DNA of 64,000 bases. Origin: CAKZLS01 sp963771545. Its GTDB lineage: Bacteria; Pseudomonadota; Alphaproteobacteria; Rhodospirillales; Defluviicoccaceae. Position 1 is the first letter of the stretch. Each line of letters opens with the position of its first letter. The notes beneath the pieces are model-generated. The model was given only the letters and a program-made list of their open reading frames with translations. It was not told the origin of the DNA and did no database searches. Shown piece after piece: positions 1 through 8,627 of the stretch. A program made the position numbers and the translations under genes. Location: the NCBI GenBank assembly GCA_963771545.1, contig CAVYTX010000002.1:1860001-1924000 (forward strand), read 5' to 3'.

Positions 1-1
1 G

Positions 2-418
2 CAGACGGTCGCGGACTCCGAGTGGTTCATCGGGGGCGAGATCATGGCCCCCGAATTAGGCGTGAAGGGTCTGCGCACGTTCACCGCCGGAAAGGCGTTC
101 GAGAACAATCCCGTTCTCGGCTCCGACCGCCAGCCCAAGCACATGGACGGCAAGTACACCGGCGCCGACGACCACGGCGGCGTCCACCTCAACTCGGGCA
201 TCCCCAATCACGCCTTCTATCTGGTGGCCACCGGGCTCGGCGGCAATGCGTGGGAAACAGCCGGCGACATCTGGTACCACACCCTGCTCATGCTCAACCG
301 GTTCAGCGCGTTCCAGGAAGCCGCCGAGGTCACCCATGACGTGGCCGGCCGCCGTCACGGCGCGGAGGTCGCCCAGGTGGTCAAATCCGCGTGGGAGCAA
401 GTGGGGATCAAGGTATAG
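2..418 (+). CDS. M4 (thermolysin/protealysin-type) metallopeptidase, C-terminal part
   Basis: This is the last 138 residues of a zinc metalloprotease; the start lies outside the window. The reading frame is open from base 2. It contains the C-terminal helical domain of family M4: a DWxxG-like opening (ADSEWFIGGEI), then HMDGKY, the HGGVHLNSGIPNHAFY stretch that in this family holds the second catalytic histidine and substrate-contact residues, then WETAGDIWYHTL. The HExxH zinc motif would be upstream of the window. An emfourin-like inhibitor gene follows within 100 bases, the same pairing as protealysin and emfourin in Serratia, which supports a protealysin-like protease. Family assignment is confident; the substrate is unknown. 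Confidence 0.85.
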   Translation, partial: QTVADSEWFIGGEIMAPELGVKGLRTFTAGKAFENNPVLGSDRQPKHMDGKYTGADDHGGVHLNSGIPNHAFYLVATGLGGNAWETAGDIWYHTLLMLNRFSAFQEAAEVTHDVAGRRHGAEVAQVVKSAWEQVGIKV

Positions 419-513
419 GAGAGCATACGGCCAAGGCCGGAACGGCGCCGCCGGCTTTGGCGTTTTGCGCGGCCCTGTTGGTTATGGTGGCGTGTGGAGG
501 AGAGGCCGAGGCC

Positions 514-813
514 ATGAAGATCACGTTCAAACAGTCGGGAGGCTTCGCGGCGGCGCTCCCGGGCAAAAGCTGCGTTCTCGACACCGCCGCCCTCGCCGGC
601 GGCGACGCCAAGCGTCTGCAGTCGCTGGTGGAGGCGAGCGGCCTGCCGGAGATGGAGAGCGCCGACTGGAAGTTCGAAACCGGCGCCGACCTCCAGACCT
701 ACGAAATCACCATCCAGTCCGACGCGGGTCTCAAGCAGTTCTCGTTCGACGACATGAGCGTGCCGAAGGACGCCCATCCGCTGCTGGAGTTCCTGCGGGG
801 GAAGTGCGAGTGA
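514..813 (+). CDS. emfourin-like protein inhibitor of the M4 protease
   Basis: This 99-residue protein begins MKITFKQSGGFAAALPGKS, the conserved opening of emfourin, the small proteinaceous inhibitor encoded next to protealysin-like M4 proteases. No signal peptide is visible, so it would act in the cytoplasm, holding the protease inactive there (known for the Serratia protein). The ATG at 514 is chosen because GGAGGAG lies about 12 bases upstream (496-502) and because family similarity begins at this methionine; a longer frame exists from 391 but overlaps the protease. It follows the protease by 95 bases and is probably in the same transcript. Confidence 0.75.
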   Translation: MKITFKQSGGFAAALPGKSCVLDTAALAGGDAKRLQSLVEASGLPEMESADWKFETGADLQTYEITIQSDAGLKQFSFDDMSVPKDAHPLLEFLRGKCE

Positions 814-874
814 ATGGGGCCCGAAGCCTTCCTTGGGTCAGCCCGTTCTGTTTGCCTTCATCAAGTGGCATGCA

Positions 875-1030
875 AACTCTTAGCCTGGCGTTGAACGCCA
901 GAGACTAAGCAAAAATCGCGGAGTTTGAGAGGCCAAAGAGATCCCCCCTCCGGCGCGAACCGAAGGGGGTTACCCTTCTGAAGGGGAAAACCCCTCTTAC
1001 CGTGGTTCCCCTACAGATTTCCCTGATAGA
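875..1030 (-). ncRNA. predicted tracrRNA of the type II-C CRISPR system
   Basis: Bases 1000-1027 match the reverse complement of the CRISPR repeat at 27 of 28 positions (one T to C change), so a minus-strand transcript carries an anti-repeat that can pair with minus-strand crRNA. Downstream on the same strand are GC-rich stem-loops: AGGGG/CCCCT at 982-995, GAAGGG/CCCTTC at 962-978 competing with a 10-bp stem at 945-969, and a strong hairpin CTGGCGT-tga-ACGCCAG extended by CTTAG/CTAAG at 879-909 that may end the transcript. The plus strand has no comparable hairpins after the anti-repeat. A TTGACT box on the minus strand at 1060-1055 could be part of its promoter, but no good -10 is visible. 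Ends are estimates. Confidence 0.7.
879..909 (-). terminator. hairpin at the distal end of the predicted tracrRNA
   Basis: A 7-bp perfect stem (CTGGCGT/ACGCCAG, 3-base loop) is extended outward by CTTAG/CTAAG. There is no long T run after it on the minus strand, so it may be a structural stem of the tracrRNA rather than a classical terminator. It also lies 65 bases after the emfourin-like gene and could end that transcript on the plus strand, where CAAAAATC follows. Confidence 0.4.
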
Positions 1031-1110
1031 ACTGATTGCAAATCTAGACGAATTAGTCAACCATGCATTTGTGTGACAGGTTGTTGTTTTCTTTGGGGGG
1101 ACACCCGAAA

Positions 1111-4100
1111 ATGACAAGTATTCGTGACTATCCAATCGACGAGGATTTGCGTCTTGGGTTGGACGTCGGAATAGCCTCATGCGGAAGCGCGCTCCTTCGC
1201 ATTCGGGAGAACGCTCCAATCATTTTCATGGGCAGCCGATGCTTTGAAATTCCCGAGATTGCGAAAACCCGCAAACTGAAGAACGCTGAACGCCGAGAAA
1301 AGCGAAGCGCCCGCCGCACCATTCGACGGCGCAGGCAGCGTCTGCAGAAGATTCGGGCTCTCCTTAATAAAGCCGGTTTTCTATCAAGCCTCGACCCGGA
1401 CGATTTGCACGCAAATGGGAATGCGAGCCCTAACCCGTGGATCGCTCGCGCGGAAGGATTGAACCGCCGCTTGACCGAAGAGGAGTTCTCGGCGGCGCTG
1501 ATCCACATCGCCAAACACCGGGGCTTTAAGTCCAGCCGGAAATCGGACGTGGGCAACAACGCGCCCGACGACAATAAGAAGATGCTGTCGGCCATTGCTG
1601 GAATGAAGGAACGCGTCGCTCAGTACCGGACCGTGGGAGAAATGCTCTGCTTGGATGAACGCTTTCGCGACCGCAAGCGAAACAGGACGGGAGACTATAG
1701 CCACACGGTACCGCGCGATCTCCTAGTCGACGAGGTGTGGCAGCTTTTCAAAGCGCAGCAACGCTACGGCGAGAGCAGAGCCACCCCCGAACTCGCGTCA
1801 GAATTTGGAGAAATCGCTTTCAGCCAAGGAAAGCTGCAGGACAGCGAACACATGGTGGGAGTGTGTCCCTTCGAGAAACACGAAAAGCGAAGTTCGAAAC
1901 ATGCCTATTCCTTCGAATTGTTCCGTTATCTGAGCCGTCTCAACACCCTGACCCTGCGAAAGGCTGATGGCTCGAGCCGCAGACTGACCCGCGAAGAACT
2001 GTCGTTGGCGGCGCGCGATTTCGGAGCGCAACAAAAGATCACGTTTAAGACGTTGCGCGCCAAGCTTGGCATTTCAGCCGACGTCCCGTTTGAAGGGTTA
2101 AAGGACGAGAAGGAACAGAAGGATGTTTGCGCGTCGGCGGGGAGCGCCCTGGGCACAGCGACATTGAGAGAGGTGTTGGGTCCCACCGGGTGGAACGCAT
2201 TGGTCGGCACACCCGAGATCTTGGACCGTATCGCTTTTGTCATCACCTTTCGCGACGACTTCGAACGCCTTGAAGCAGGACTTCGCCGAAATCGAACTGG
2301 AGCCTCCAATCCTCAGTGTGTTGATGGACGGCGTCCGCGCGGGAAAATTCGGCCGCTTTCGCGGAGCGGGCCACATATCTGCCGAGGCCGCCAGAATGAT
2401 CGTCCCTCATCTCCTGTTGGGAAACGTCTACTCCGCCGCGTGCGCGCTTGCCGGATACGACCACGCGGCCGCGCGGAAGATCGACATCGAAGACATCCGC
2501 AACCCCGTTGTCGTGCGGTCTCTCCGTCAGGCCCTGAAACAGGTCGACTGTCTGATCCGAGAAATGGGCGTACGGCCCGGACGCGTCCATATCGAACTGG
2601 CTCGCGAGGTGGGCAAATCCGCCGAGGAACGATCGGCGCTTAAAGACGGCATTGATCGGCGCACGAAGGAAAAAGAAAAAGCAAAAGAGGATCTGCTCGA
2701 ACTGCTCCGTCTCTCTGACTGCACCGACGAAGATCTCTTGCGGTATGAGCTTTGGAAGGAACAGAACGGGCGCTGCATATACACTGACGAACTCATAGAC
2801 CCACACGATATCCTAGCTTCGAGCAACTCCGTTCAAGTGGACCACATCCTTCCGCGCAGTCGAAGTCACGACAATTCCTATTTCAACAAAATTCTATGCC
2901 TAACCTCACCGAATCAAGGAAAAAAGGGACTTCACACCTTACGAATGGAAAGAGAATGATCCCGATTGGTGGCGCGCGTTTGAAGCGCGCGTGGAAAGCC
3001 TCCGCGTCAAGGGATTCAAAAAGCGCAACCTGTTGATACGAACCTTTAAAGATCGGGAAGAGAAGTTTGTCGCTCGAAATCTCAACGATACGAAATATGC
3101 CAGTCGCGCACTCTCCACCGCTTTGGCCGAATATTACAATGACGTGCCGGATTCGAGTCGCCGGATTTTTGCCCGCCCCGGCAGCTTGACCGGCATGCTC
3201 CGCAAGAGTTGGGGGTTCAAAAAAGACAGGTCGGATGACCGGCATCACGCTCTTGATGCTCTGATCGTCGCCTCTGTAGACGAGGGCTTGCTCAACCGCA
3301 TGACCCGCCTGTATCAGAAGCTCGAATCGGAAGGACGCGGTCGCGAGACACCCTCCATACCTCCACCATGGGCGGAATTCCGTTCGGACGCGTTACACGC
3401 CTTCGAGAACGTGGCGGTTTCTCGGTCGGAAAACAGGCGGGCTCGCGGAAAGGCCCACGATGACACAATCCGGCAGGTTCGCGAAGAGGATGGGCAAAGG
3501 ATCGTCTACGAGCGCAAGCCGGTCGAAAAAATGACTAAGAAAGACCTTAACAACGTCAAGGACGCCGAACAGAACGCTCCGTTAGTCAAAATCGTTCAGG
3601 ACTGGCTTGACGCAGGAAAACCGAAAAGCAATCCGCCCCGCTTTCCTAACGGAGATATCATCAGAAAGGTGCGTTTGAGACAGGGCGTTAAAGCGGGATT
3701 TGACCTTAGTGGAGGTCATGTCGACAACGGAGACATGGTCCGTTCGGATGTTTTTTCGAAAGACGGAAAATTCTTCGTTATTCCGATTTATCGCCATCAG
3801 GTCGCCGACAAGAAAGGATACCCAAATCCGCCCAATCGGGCCATCGTGGCTTATAAGGATGAAGCAGATTGGACACCGGTTAACGACTTTTTCACTTTCA
3901 AATTCAGCCTGTACCCGGACAGCTATCTTGAAGCCGTAAAAAGAGATGGGGAGATTGTCGAGGGCTATTATCGAGGCGTGGATCGAAGCACGGGTGCTAT
4001 CACGCTTTCTCCACACAACAGACGTGAACAGTTAGTTCGAGGTTTAGGCACGAAAACGCTGGTCAGTTTTCGGAAGTTTGAAATCGATCGACTGGGGCGA

Positions 4101-4154
4101 AAACACGAAATCCCGCGGGAGACGCGGACATGGCATGGCGCGGTCTGCACATAA
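1111..4154 (+). pseudogene. cas9: Cas9, type II-C, reading frame broken by two single-base shifts
   Basis: RNA-guided DNA endonuclease of about 1,014 residues when the three frames are joined, normal for II-C. Visible in order: RuvC-I with LGLDVGIAS (nucleophile Asp), an arginine-rich bridge helix (RRTIRRRRQRLQK), recognition lobe, RuvC-II with RVHIELAREVGKS (Glu), HNH with VDHILPRSRS and YFNKIL, RuvC-III with DDRHHALDALIVA, and a PAM-interacting domain ending FRKFEIDRLGRK. All catalytic residues are present. The frame changes from 1 to 2 near 2284, where dropping one C gives LEAGLAEIELEPP, and from 2 to 3 in an A run at 2920-2925, where dropping one A gives NQGKRDFTPYEW. Both are one extra base. 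The start at 1111 follows GGGGGG at 1095-1100. The end overlaps cas1 by 25 bases. Sequencing error and true inactivation are both possible. Confidence 0.9.
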
Positions 4155-5023
4155 GCCGGCCGGCGAAGTTGCGCCTAAAAAATCGCCGGCTAGAAATTGA
4201 TCAGGAAAGCGGCGTTCTCCAATTCGCCTTGGAGGACGTGGCCTGGGTGATCTTGGACACACCTCAGGTCACCGCCAGTGCCGCCGTCCTTGCGGCATGC
4301 ATGGAAGAAAATGTCCCGCTGATCATTTCCGACGCCCGTCATACCCCTTGCGGCGTCCTGATGCCCTTCCATCAGCACTACCGGCAGGCCGAAATCGGAC
4401 ATGTGCAGGTCGCCATCGGCGCGCCGCTTCGAAAACGCCTTTGGCAGCTAATTGTGCGCCAGAAACTGGTCAACCAGGCAGGCAACCTGGAGCGGGGTCA
4501 GATAGACGGCCATACCGTTTTGAAGGAGATGACGCGACATGTTCAGACCGGTGATCCGGGTAACGTTGAGGCGCGAGGAGCGCGCTACTATTGGCCCCGC
4601 CTATTTCTCGATTTTGTCCGCCAGGACGAAACGGATCGGCGAAACGCACTGCTAAACTATGGGTACGCTGTATTGCGGGCCGCAATCGCGCGGTCGTGCG
4701 TGGCGGCGGGGCTGATCCCCGCGTTCGGCTTGCACCACCAGAGCGTCCAGAATGCATTCAACCTCGCGGACGACCTCCTCGAACCTGATCGCCCTCTCAC
4801 CGACTGGAAAGCATTCGAGCTATCCAGACTGAGCGAGGGGGACAAATCGGAGCCGATCAGTCTCGAGGATCGTCAGGCCATGGTGACGGTCTTGTCGGAA
4901 ACCGTAGTGATCGCCGGTGAACAGATGCCGGTTCTCGCCGCGATCGACCGAACGGTCGCCTCACTGATCCGCGCTTTTTGCAGTGGCAGCGCCAAGCCGC
5001 TTCAACTGCCCAATACGTGGTGA
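4130..5023 (+). CDS. cas1: Cas1 integrase, type II-C
   Basis: Spacer-acquisition integrase of 297 residues, intact. With Cas2 it cuts and inserts protospacers at the leader end of the array. The metal-binding residues of the family are visible: Glu in NVEARGARYYW, His in FGLHHQS, and Asp in NLADDLLEPDRP. The start ATG lies inside the end of cas9 (25-base overlap), and cas2 follows closely, so cas9-cas1-cas2 is one operon. No csn2 or cas4 is present, which together with Cas9 size gives subtype II-C. Confidence 0.96.
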   Translation: MAWRGLHISRPAKLRLKNRRLEIDQESGVLQFALEDVAWVILDTPQVTASAAVLAACMEENVPLIISDARHTPCGVLMPFHQHYRQAEIGHVQVAIGAPLRKRLWQLIVRQKLVNQAGNLERGQIDGHTVLKEMTRHVQTGDPGNVEARGARYYWPRLFLDFVRQDETDRRNALLNYGYAVLRAAIARSCVAAGLIPAFGLHHQSVQNAFNLADDLLEPDRPLTDWKAFELSRLSEGDKSEPISLEDRQAMVTVLSETVVIAGEQMPVLAAIDRTVASLIRAFCSGSAKPLQLPNTW

Positions 5024-5053
5024 CGGCGGATGCGGGAAGAGGAGGTGAGGTTC

Positions 5054-5359
5054 ATGTGGTTGTTCGTCTTCTTCGATCTCCCCGTCGGAACAAAGAAAGA
5101 CCGACGGGAGGCGGGGAAATTCAGGAAATTTCTTCAGAACGACGGATATGACATGATGCAGTTGTCGGTTTATACTCGCGTCTGCAGAGGGCAGGATGCC
5201 GCCGACAAGCACCTGGGGCGACTTCAGAAGAATCTTCCCCCGAAAGGCAGCGTCCGGGCGCTTCCGGTGACCCAGCGGCAGTATGCCCGCATGAAACTTC
5301 TCGTCGGGACTCGAAAGAAGAATGAAGAATTGGCCAAGGAACAACTGGTTCTGTTGTAG
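5054..5359 (+). CDS. cas2: Cas2, type II
   Basis: A 101-residue ferredoxin-fold protein that forms the dimeric core of the Cas1-Cas2 integration complex. MWLFVFFDLPVGTKKDRR is the family's first beta strand and conserved Asp. The ATG at 5054 is preferred over the in-frame ATG at 5030 because AGGAGGTGAGG (5040-5050) stands just before it and because family proteins start near MW-FVFFDLP. The gene ends 46 bases before the first CRISPR repeat. Confidence 0.93.
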   Translation: MWLFVFFDLPVGTKKDRREAGKFRKFLQNDGYDMMQLSVYTRVCRGQDAADKHLGRLQKNLPPKGSVRALPVTQRQYARMKLLVGTRKKNEELAKEQLVLL

Positions 5360-5405
5360 AGAATACTATTTTTCTCCAAACAAATCAATACCTTGGCCGA
5401 CTCCT

Positions 5406-6729
5406 ATCCTACATCAGGGAAATCTGTAGGGAAACCACGGCATCGTGCCGAGCTCATCGACCTGCAATGCAGTCATCCTACATCAGGGAAATCTGTAGGG
5501 AAACCACGGCCCTCGTCTATCGCCGGGCGTCACGACGCGTGATCCTACATCAGGGAAATCTGTAGGGAAACCACGGCTGGTCCGGCTGATGATCTCGTCT
5601 GAATCCTACATCAGGGAAATCTGTAGGGAAACCACGGCGTGCTACGCGGACTGCGACATCCTACATCAGGGAAATCTGTAGGGAAACCACGGCCGCATTG
5701 GGCTGTGCAGAGGCCAGGACATCCTACATCAGGGAAATCTGTAGGGAAACCACGGCGTCATACTGGACGAGCGCGAGCGCTGACTGATCCTACATCAGGG
5801 AAATCTGTAGGGAAACCACGGCCGGCTTCGTCATGGCCGAATGCGGAGCGATCCTACATCAGGGAAATCTGTAGGGAAACCACGGCTACCGCTACGCATC
5901 CTGCCTCGCGACGGATCCTACATCAGGGAAATCTGTAGGGAAACCACGGCTGTCATGCACGGGGATGGACAGCGCGGGCGTTAATCCTACATCAGGGAAA
6001 TCTGTAGGGAAACCACGGCTAGACGCAGACTGAGCGGCGGTCGACAGCATCCTACATCAAGGAAATCTGTAGGGAAACCACGGCGTAGATCAGCTTAACG
6101 GCGTCGGATACCATAGATCCTACATCAGGGAAATCTGTAGGGAAACCACGGCACAGAGACCAGTAGCAGCTACATTTCATCCTACATCAGGGAAATCTGT
6201 AGGGAAACCACGGCACTGATACGACACCGAAGATACCGAGGTATCCTACATCAGGGAAATCTGTAGGGAAACCACGGCGCCTAGCAGGCTTCCCGTTGCG
6301 GACACGCTATCCTACATCAGGGAAATCTGTAGGGAAACCACGGCGCCATGAAGCCTGCATTACGAGCAATATCCTACATCAGGGAAATCTGTAGGGAAAC
6401 CACGGCATCTTCGACATGAAGGCGTCGAACTGCATCCTACATCAGGGAAATCTGTAGGGAAACCACGGCGCCTAGCGTTCCCGCTTGTCGGTGCGGGACA
6501 ATCCTACATCAGGGAAATCTGTAGGGAAACCACGGCGCGCATTGGCCAAGCCTGCTAACAGCAATATCCTACATCAGGGAAATCTGTAGGGAAACCACGG
6601 CAATCTTGACAATGAAGGCGTCGAACTTGCATCCTACATCAGGGAAATCTGTAGGGAAACCACGGCCGTCTTCGCATCATCGTGTTGATCAAAATCCTAC
6701 ATCAGGGAAATCTGTAGGGAAACCACGGC
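5406..6729 (-). CRISPR. CRISPR array, 21 repeats of 36 bp and 20 spacers
   Basis: On the plus strand each repeat reads ATCCTACATCAGGG...GTAGGGAAACCACGGC (36 bp). Repeats start at 5406, 5475, 5542, 5603, 5658, 5721, 5787, 5851, 5915, 5984, 6049, 6117, 6179, 6243, 6309, 6371, 6434, 6501, 6566, 6631 and 6694. Twenty are identical; the one at 6049 has CATCAAGG instead of CATCAGGG. The crRNA strand is taken as minus because the anti-repeat in the predicted tracrRNA is on that strand and the reverse-complement repeat begins GCCGTGGTTTCCC as in related II-C repeats. The leader would then be on the right (6730 onward). Spacer lengths are irregular: 33, 31, 25, 19, 27, 30, 28, 28, 33, 29, 32, 26, 28, 30, 26, 27, 31, 29, 29 and 27. 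Confidence 0.98.
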
Positions 6730-7410
6730 CAGCCAAGGCAGTGTACCTGCAGTGGCGACGGGGGGGGGGTCAAGCGCTTCCATTGAAATCCACATCGAAA
6801 TCGGATACAATTCCTAAAATCCTGGTTCACCATCCCCCATCCGGCCGAATTCTCTAACTGGAACGACAGGTCCATTATGACGACAAATGACGACATCGAA
6901 AGCGGAACGATCCGGGGCGATAACGGCGCATTTCGTTTGTTTTCAACGACTTACACCGTTACGGAGAAAGAATAAGCACTCGTGAATATACGTTTGGTTT
7001 CAATGTGTTCCAGAGAAAAATGACGACAAATGATGACAAATGACGACATTTTGAGCTGTTTTATTTCGGGCCAATGAAATCAACGGCTTAGCATGTCAAT
7101 AACAAATCGTTATGAAAAATATTGCTTGGCTGCGATTGCGGAAGACGTAACGTATTGAAATTACACGGTAACGAAAACTGCTTTGTGCTAGGCAAAATCG
7201 TCTTGCCCGGGATTTTGCCCAATGTCAAGTCGTCAACTGTCGTCTTTTTCGCGAAAAATGTCGTCATTTTCGGGGTTTTTTTGACGACACGCGTCGTCAT
7301 CGCCAATTCGCCGGCGGCGGCCGGGTTTGGTCCTGGCCCCATGGTTCCGTAGCTCCGGTACCCTCCGCCTAGCTCGCCCTCGCCACCGCATGGCGCTTTG
7401 GCTTGGCAAA
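6730..7410. other. non-coding stretch beside the array: possible leader and phased TGACGACA boxes
   Basis: No convincing gene is seen here. It begins with a run of ten G at 6760-6769 and continues with DNA poorer in GC than the flanking genes. If the array is transcribed leftward, the first 100-150 bases would be its leader. The octamer TGACGACA or its complement recurs: 6878, 6888, 7021, 7031 (TGATGACA), 7041, then TGTCGTC at 7238, TGTCGTCA at 7259, and an inverted pair TGACGAC-acgc-GTCGTCA at 7282-7299. The first two groups are spaced exactly 10 bases apart, about one helical turn. Confidence 0.6.
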
Positions 7411-7440
7411 ATTAATGCATACGTCATAGTATGCATTAAT
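7411..7440. promoter_or_regulatory. perfect 12-bp inverted repeat, likely operator
   Basis: ATTAATGCATAC (7411-7422) and GTATGCATTAAT (7429-7440) are exact reverse complements separated by GTCATA. The site is AT-rich in GC-rich surroundings and lies 56 bases upstream of the first gene of the sugar-acid operon. The symmetry and TGCATAC...GTATGCA half-sites resemble operators of dimeric GntR/FCD-type regulators, which commonly control this kind of operon. No regulator gene is adjacent, so the family is inference. A stem-loop role is less likely because no T run follows. Confidence 0.6.
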
Positions 7441-7496
7441 TATTTGTTGCCGCCCGGGGGCCGGCCCCGGGGAGCCCGGGAGAACAGGAGGGTAAC

Positions 7497-8612
7497 GTGG
7501 CGCCGACATCGGAACTTCGCGTCGCCGTGGTGCCCGGCGACGGTATCGGCCTGGAAATCATGAACGCCTGTCTGGCCATCCTCGACGCGCTCGAGCGGCG
7601 GGTCGGCGGCTACAAGCTGACCTATCGTCACTACCGGATGGGCGCCGCGTTGTTCGCCGACATGGGCGTCGACATGACCGACGAGGACTTGGCGGCGCTG
7701 GGGCGGGACGACGCCATCCTGCTCGGCGCCATCGGCGATCCCGCCATCCGCCACGCCGACGGCACCGAGATCTCGCCGCATCTCAGGATCCGCGCCCGGT
7801 TTAAGCTGTGCGCCGGGTTGCGGCCGGCCAAGGCCTACCCCAACGCGCCGCGCCGCCTCCGCGACGAACGCGCGTCCGAGATCGACCTGGTGGTGGTGCG
7901 GGAGTCCACCGAGGGCCTGTTCCATACCGCCCAGACCGGCACGGTCGTCGACGATCGCGAGGCCACCGAGATCATGAAGATCACCCGGCCGGTGTGCGAG
8001 CAGCTGTTCGACGAAGCCTTCGCGCTGGCCCGGCGGCGCAAGTCCCGCGGCGGCAAGGGCCTGGTCACCTGCGTCGACAAGGCCAACGTGTTCAAGGCCA
8101 TGGCGTTTTTCCGCAAGATCTTCGACGAGCGGGCCGCGCTCCATCCGGATATCGCGGTGGGATACAACTACGTGGACGCCCAGGCCCTCGATCTGATCCG
8201 CCGGCCGTGGGACTTCGACGTGCTGGTCATGGAGAACATGTTCGGCGACATCCTCTCCGACCTCGCCGCCGCGCTGGTAGGCGGCATGGGCATGGCGCCG
8301 TGCGCCGAGATCGGCCGCGACCACGCCATGTTCCAGCCCGCCCACGGCAGCGCCCCGGACATCGCCGGCCAGGACAAGGCTAACCCCGCGGCGATGATCC
8401 TGTCGGCGGCGATGATGCTGGAATGGCTGGGCGAGCGACACGGTGTCGACGCCCTGAAGACCGCCGCCCGCGTGCTCGACGCCGCGGTATTCGAGGGGTT
8501 CGCGTCGGGCCGCGTCAACCCCATGGAATTCGGCGGACCGCACGGCGCCAAGGCGGTCACGCGGTCGATCATCGACATCATCAAACAGACCCCCGAGCTT
8601 CGTACCGGTTGA
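7497..8612 (+). CDS. isocitrate/isopropylmalate dehydrogenase family enzyme
   Basis: NAD-dependent beta-decarboxylating dehydrogenase of 371 residues. It has VVPGDGIGLEI at the N-terminus, the LRPAKAYP loop, DLVVVRESTEG, the catalytic-Lys region VDKANVF, and the metal/nucleotide signature ENMFGDILSDLAAALVGGMG, followed by PAHGSAPDIAG. It starts with GTG after AGGAGGG (7487-7493). Family members include LeuB, isocitrate, D-malate and tartrate dehydrogenases. It is the first gene of an operon with a four-carbon acid kinase and an OtnC-like aldolase, so its substrate is more likely a C4-C5 sugar acid or hydroxy diacid than isopropylmalate; leuC, leuD and leuA are absent here. Exact substrate unknown. 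Confidence 0.85.
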   Translation: MAPTSELRVAVVPGDGIGLEIMNACLAILDALERRVGGYKLTYRHYRMGAALFADMGVDMTDEDLAALGRDDAILLGAIGDPAIRHADGTEISPHLRIRARFKLCAGLRPAKAYPNAPRRLRDERASEIDLVVVRESTEGLFHTAQTGTVVDDREATEIMKITRPVCEQLFDEAFALARRRKSRGGKGLVTCVDKANVFKAMAFFRKIFDERAALHPDIAVGYNYVDAQALDLIRRPWDFDVLVMENMFGDILSDLAAALVGGMGMAPCAEIGRDHAMFQPAHGSAPDIAGQDKANPAAMILSAAMMLEWLGERHGVDALKTAARVLDAAVFEGFASGRVNPMEFGGPHGAKAVTRSIIDIIKQTPELRTG

Positions 8613-8627
8613 CGGGAGAGAGTGGAC

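Noticed and set aside
4130..5360. A fourth cas gene (csn2 or cas4) in the locus
   Set aside because: The space between cas9, cas1, cas2 and the array is fully used; the set fits subtype II-C.
5639..5938. Open frame encoding repeats of PTSGKSVGKPR
   Set aside because: It is a translation of the CRISPR repeats themselves.
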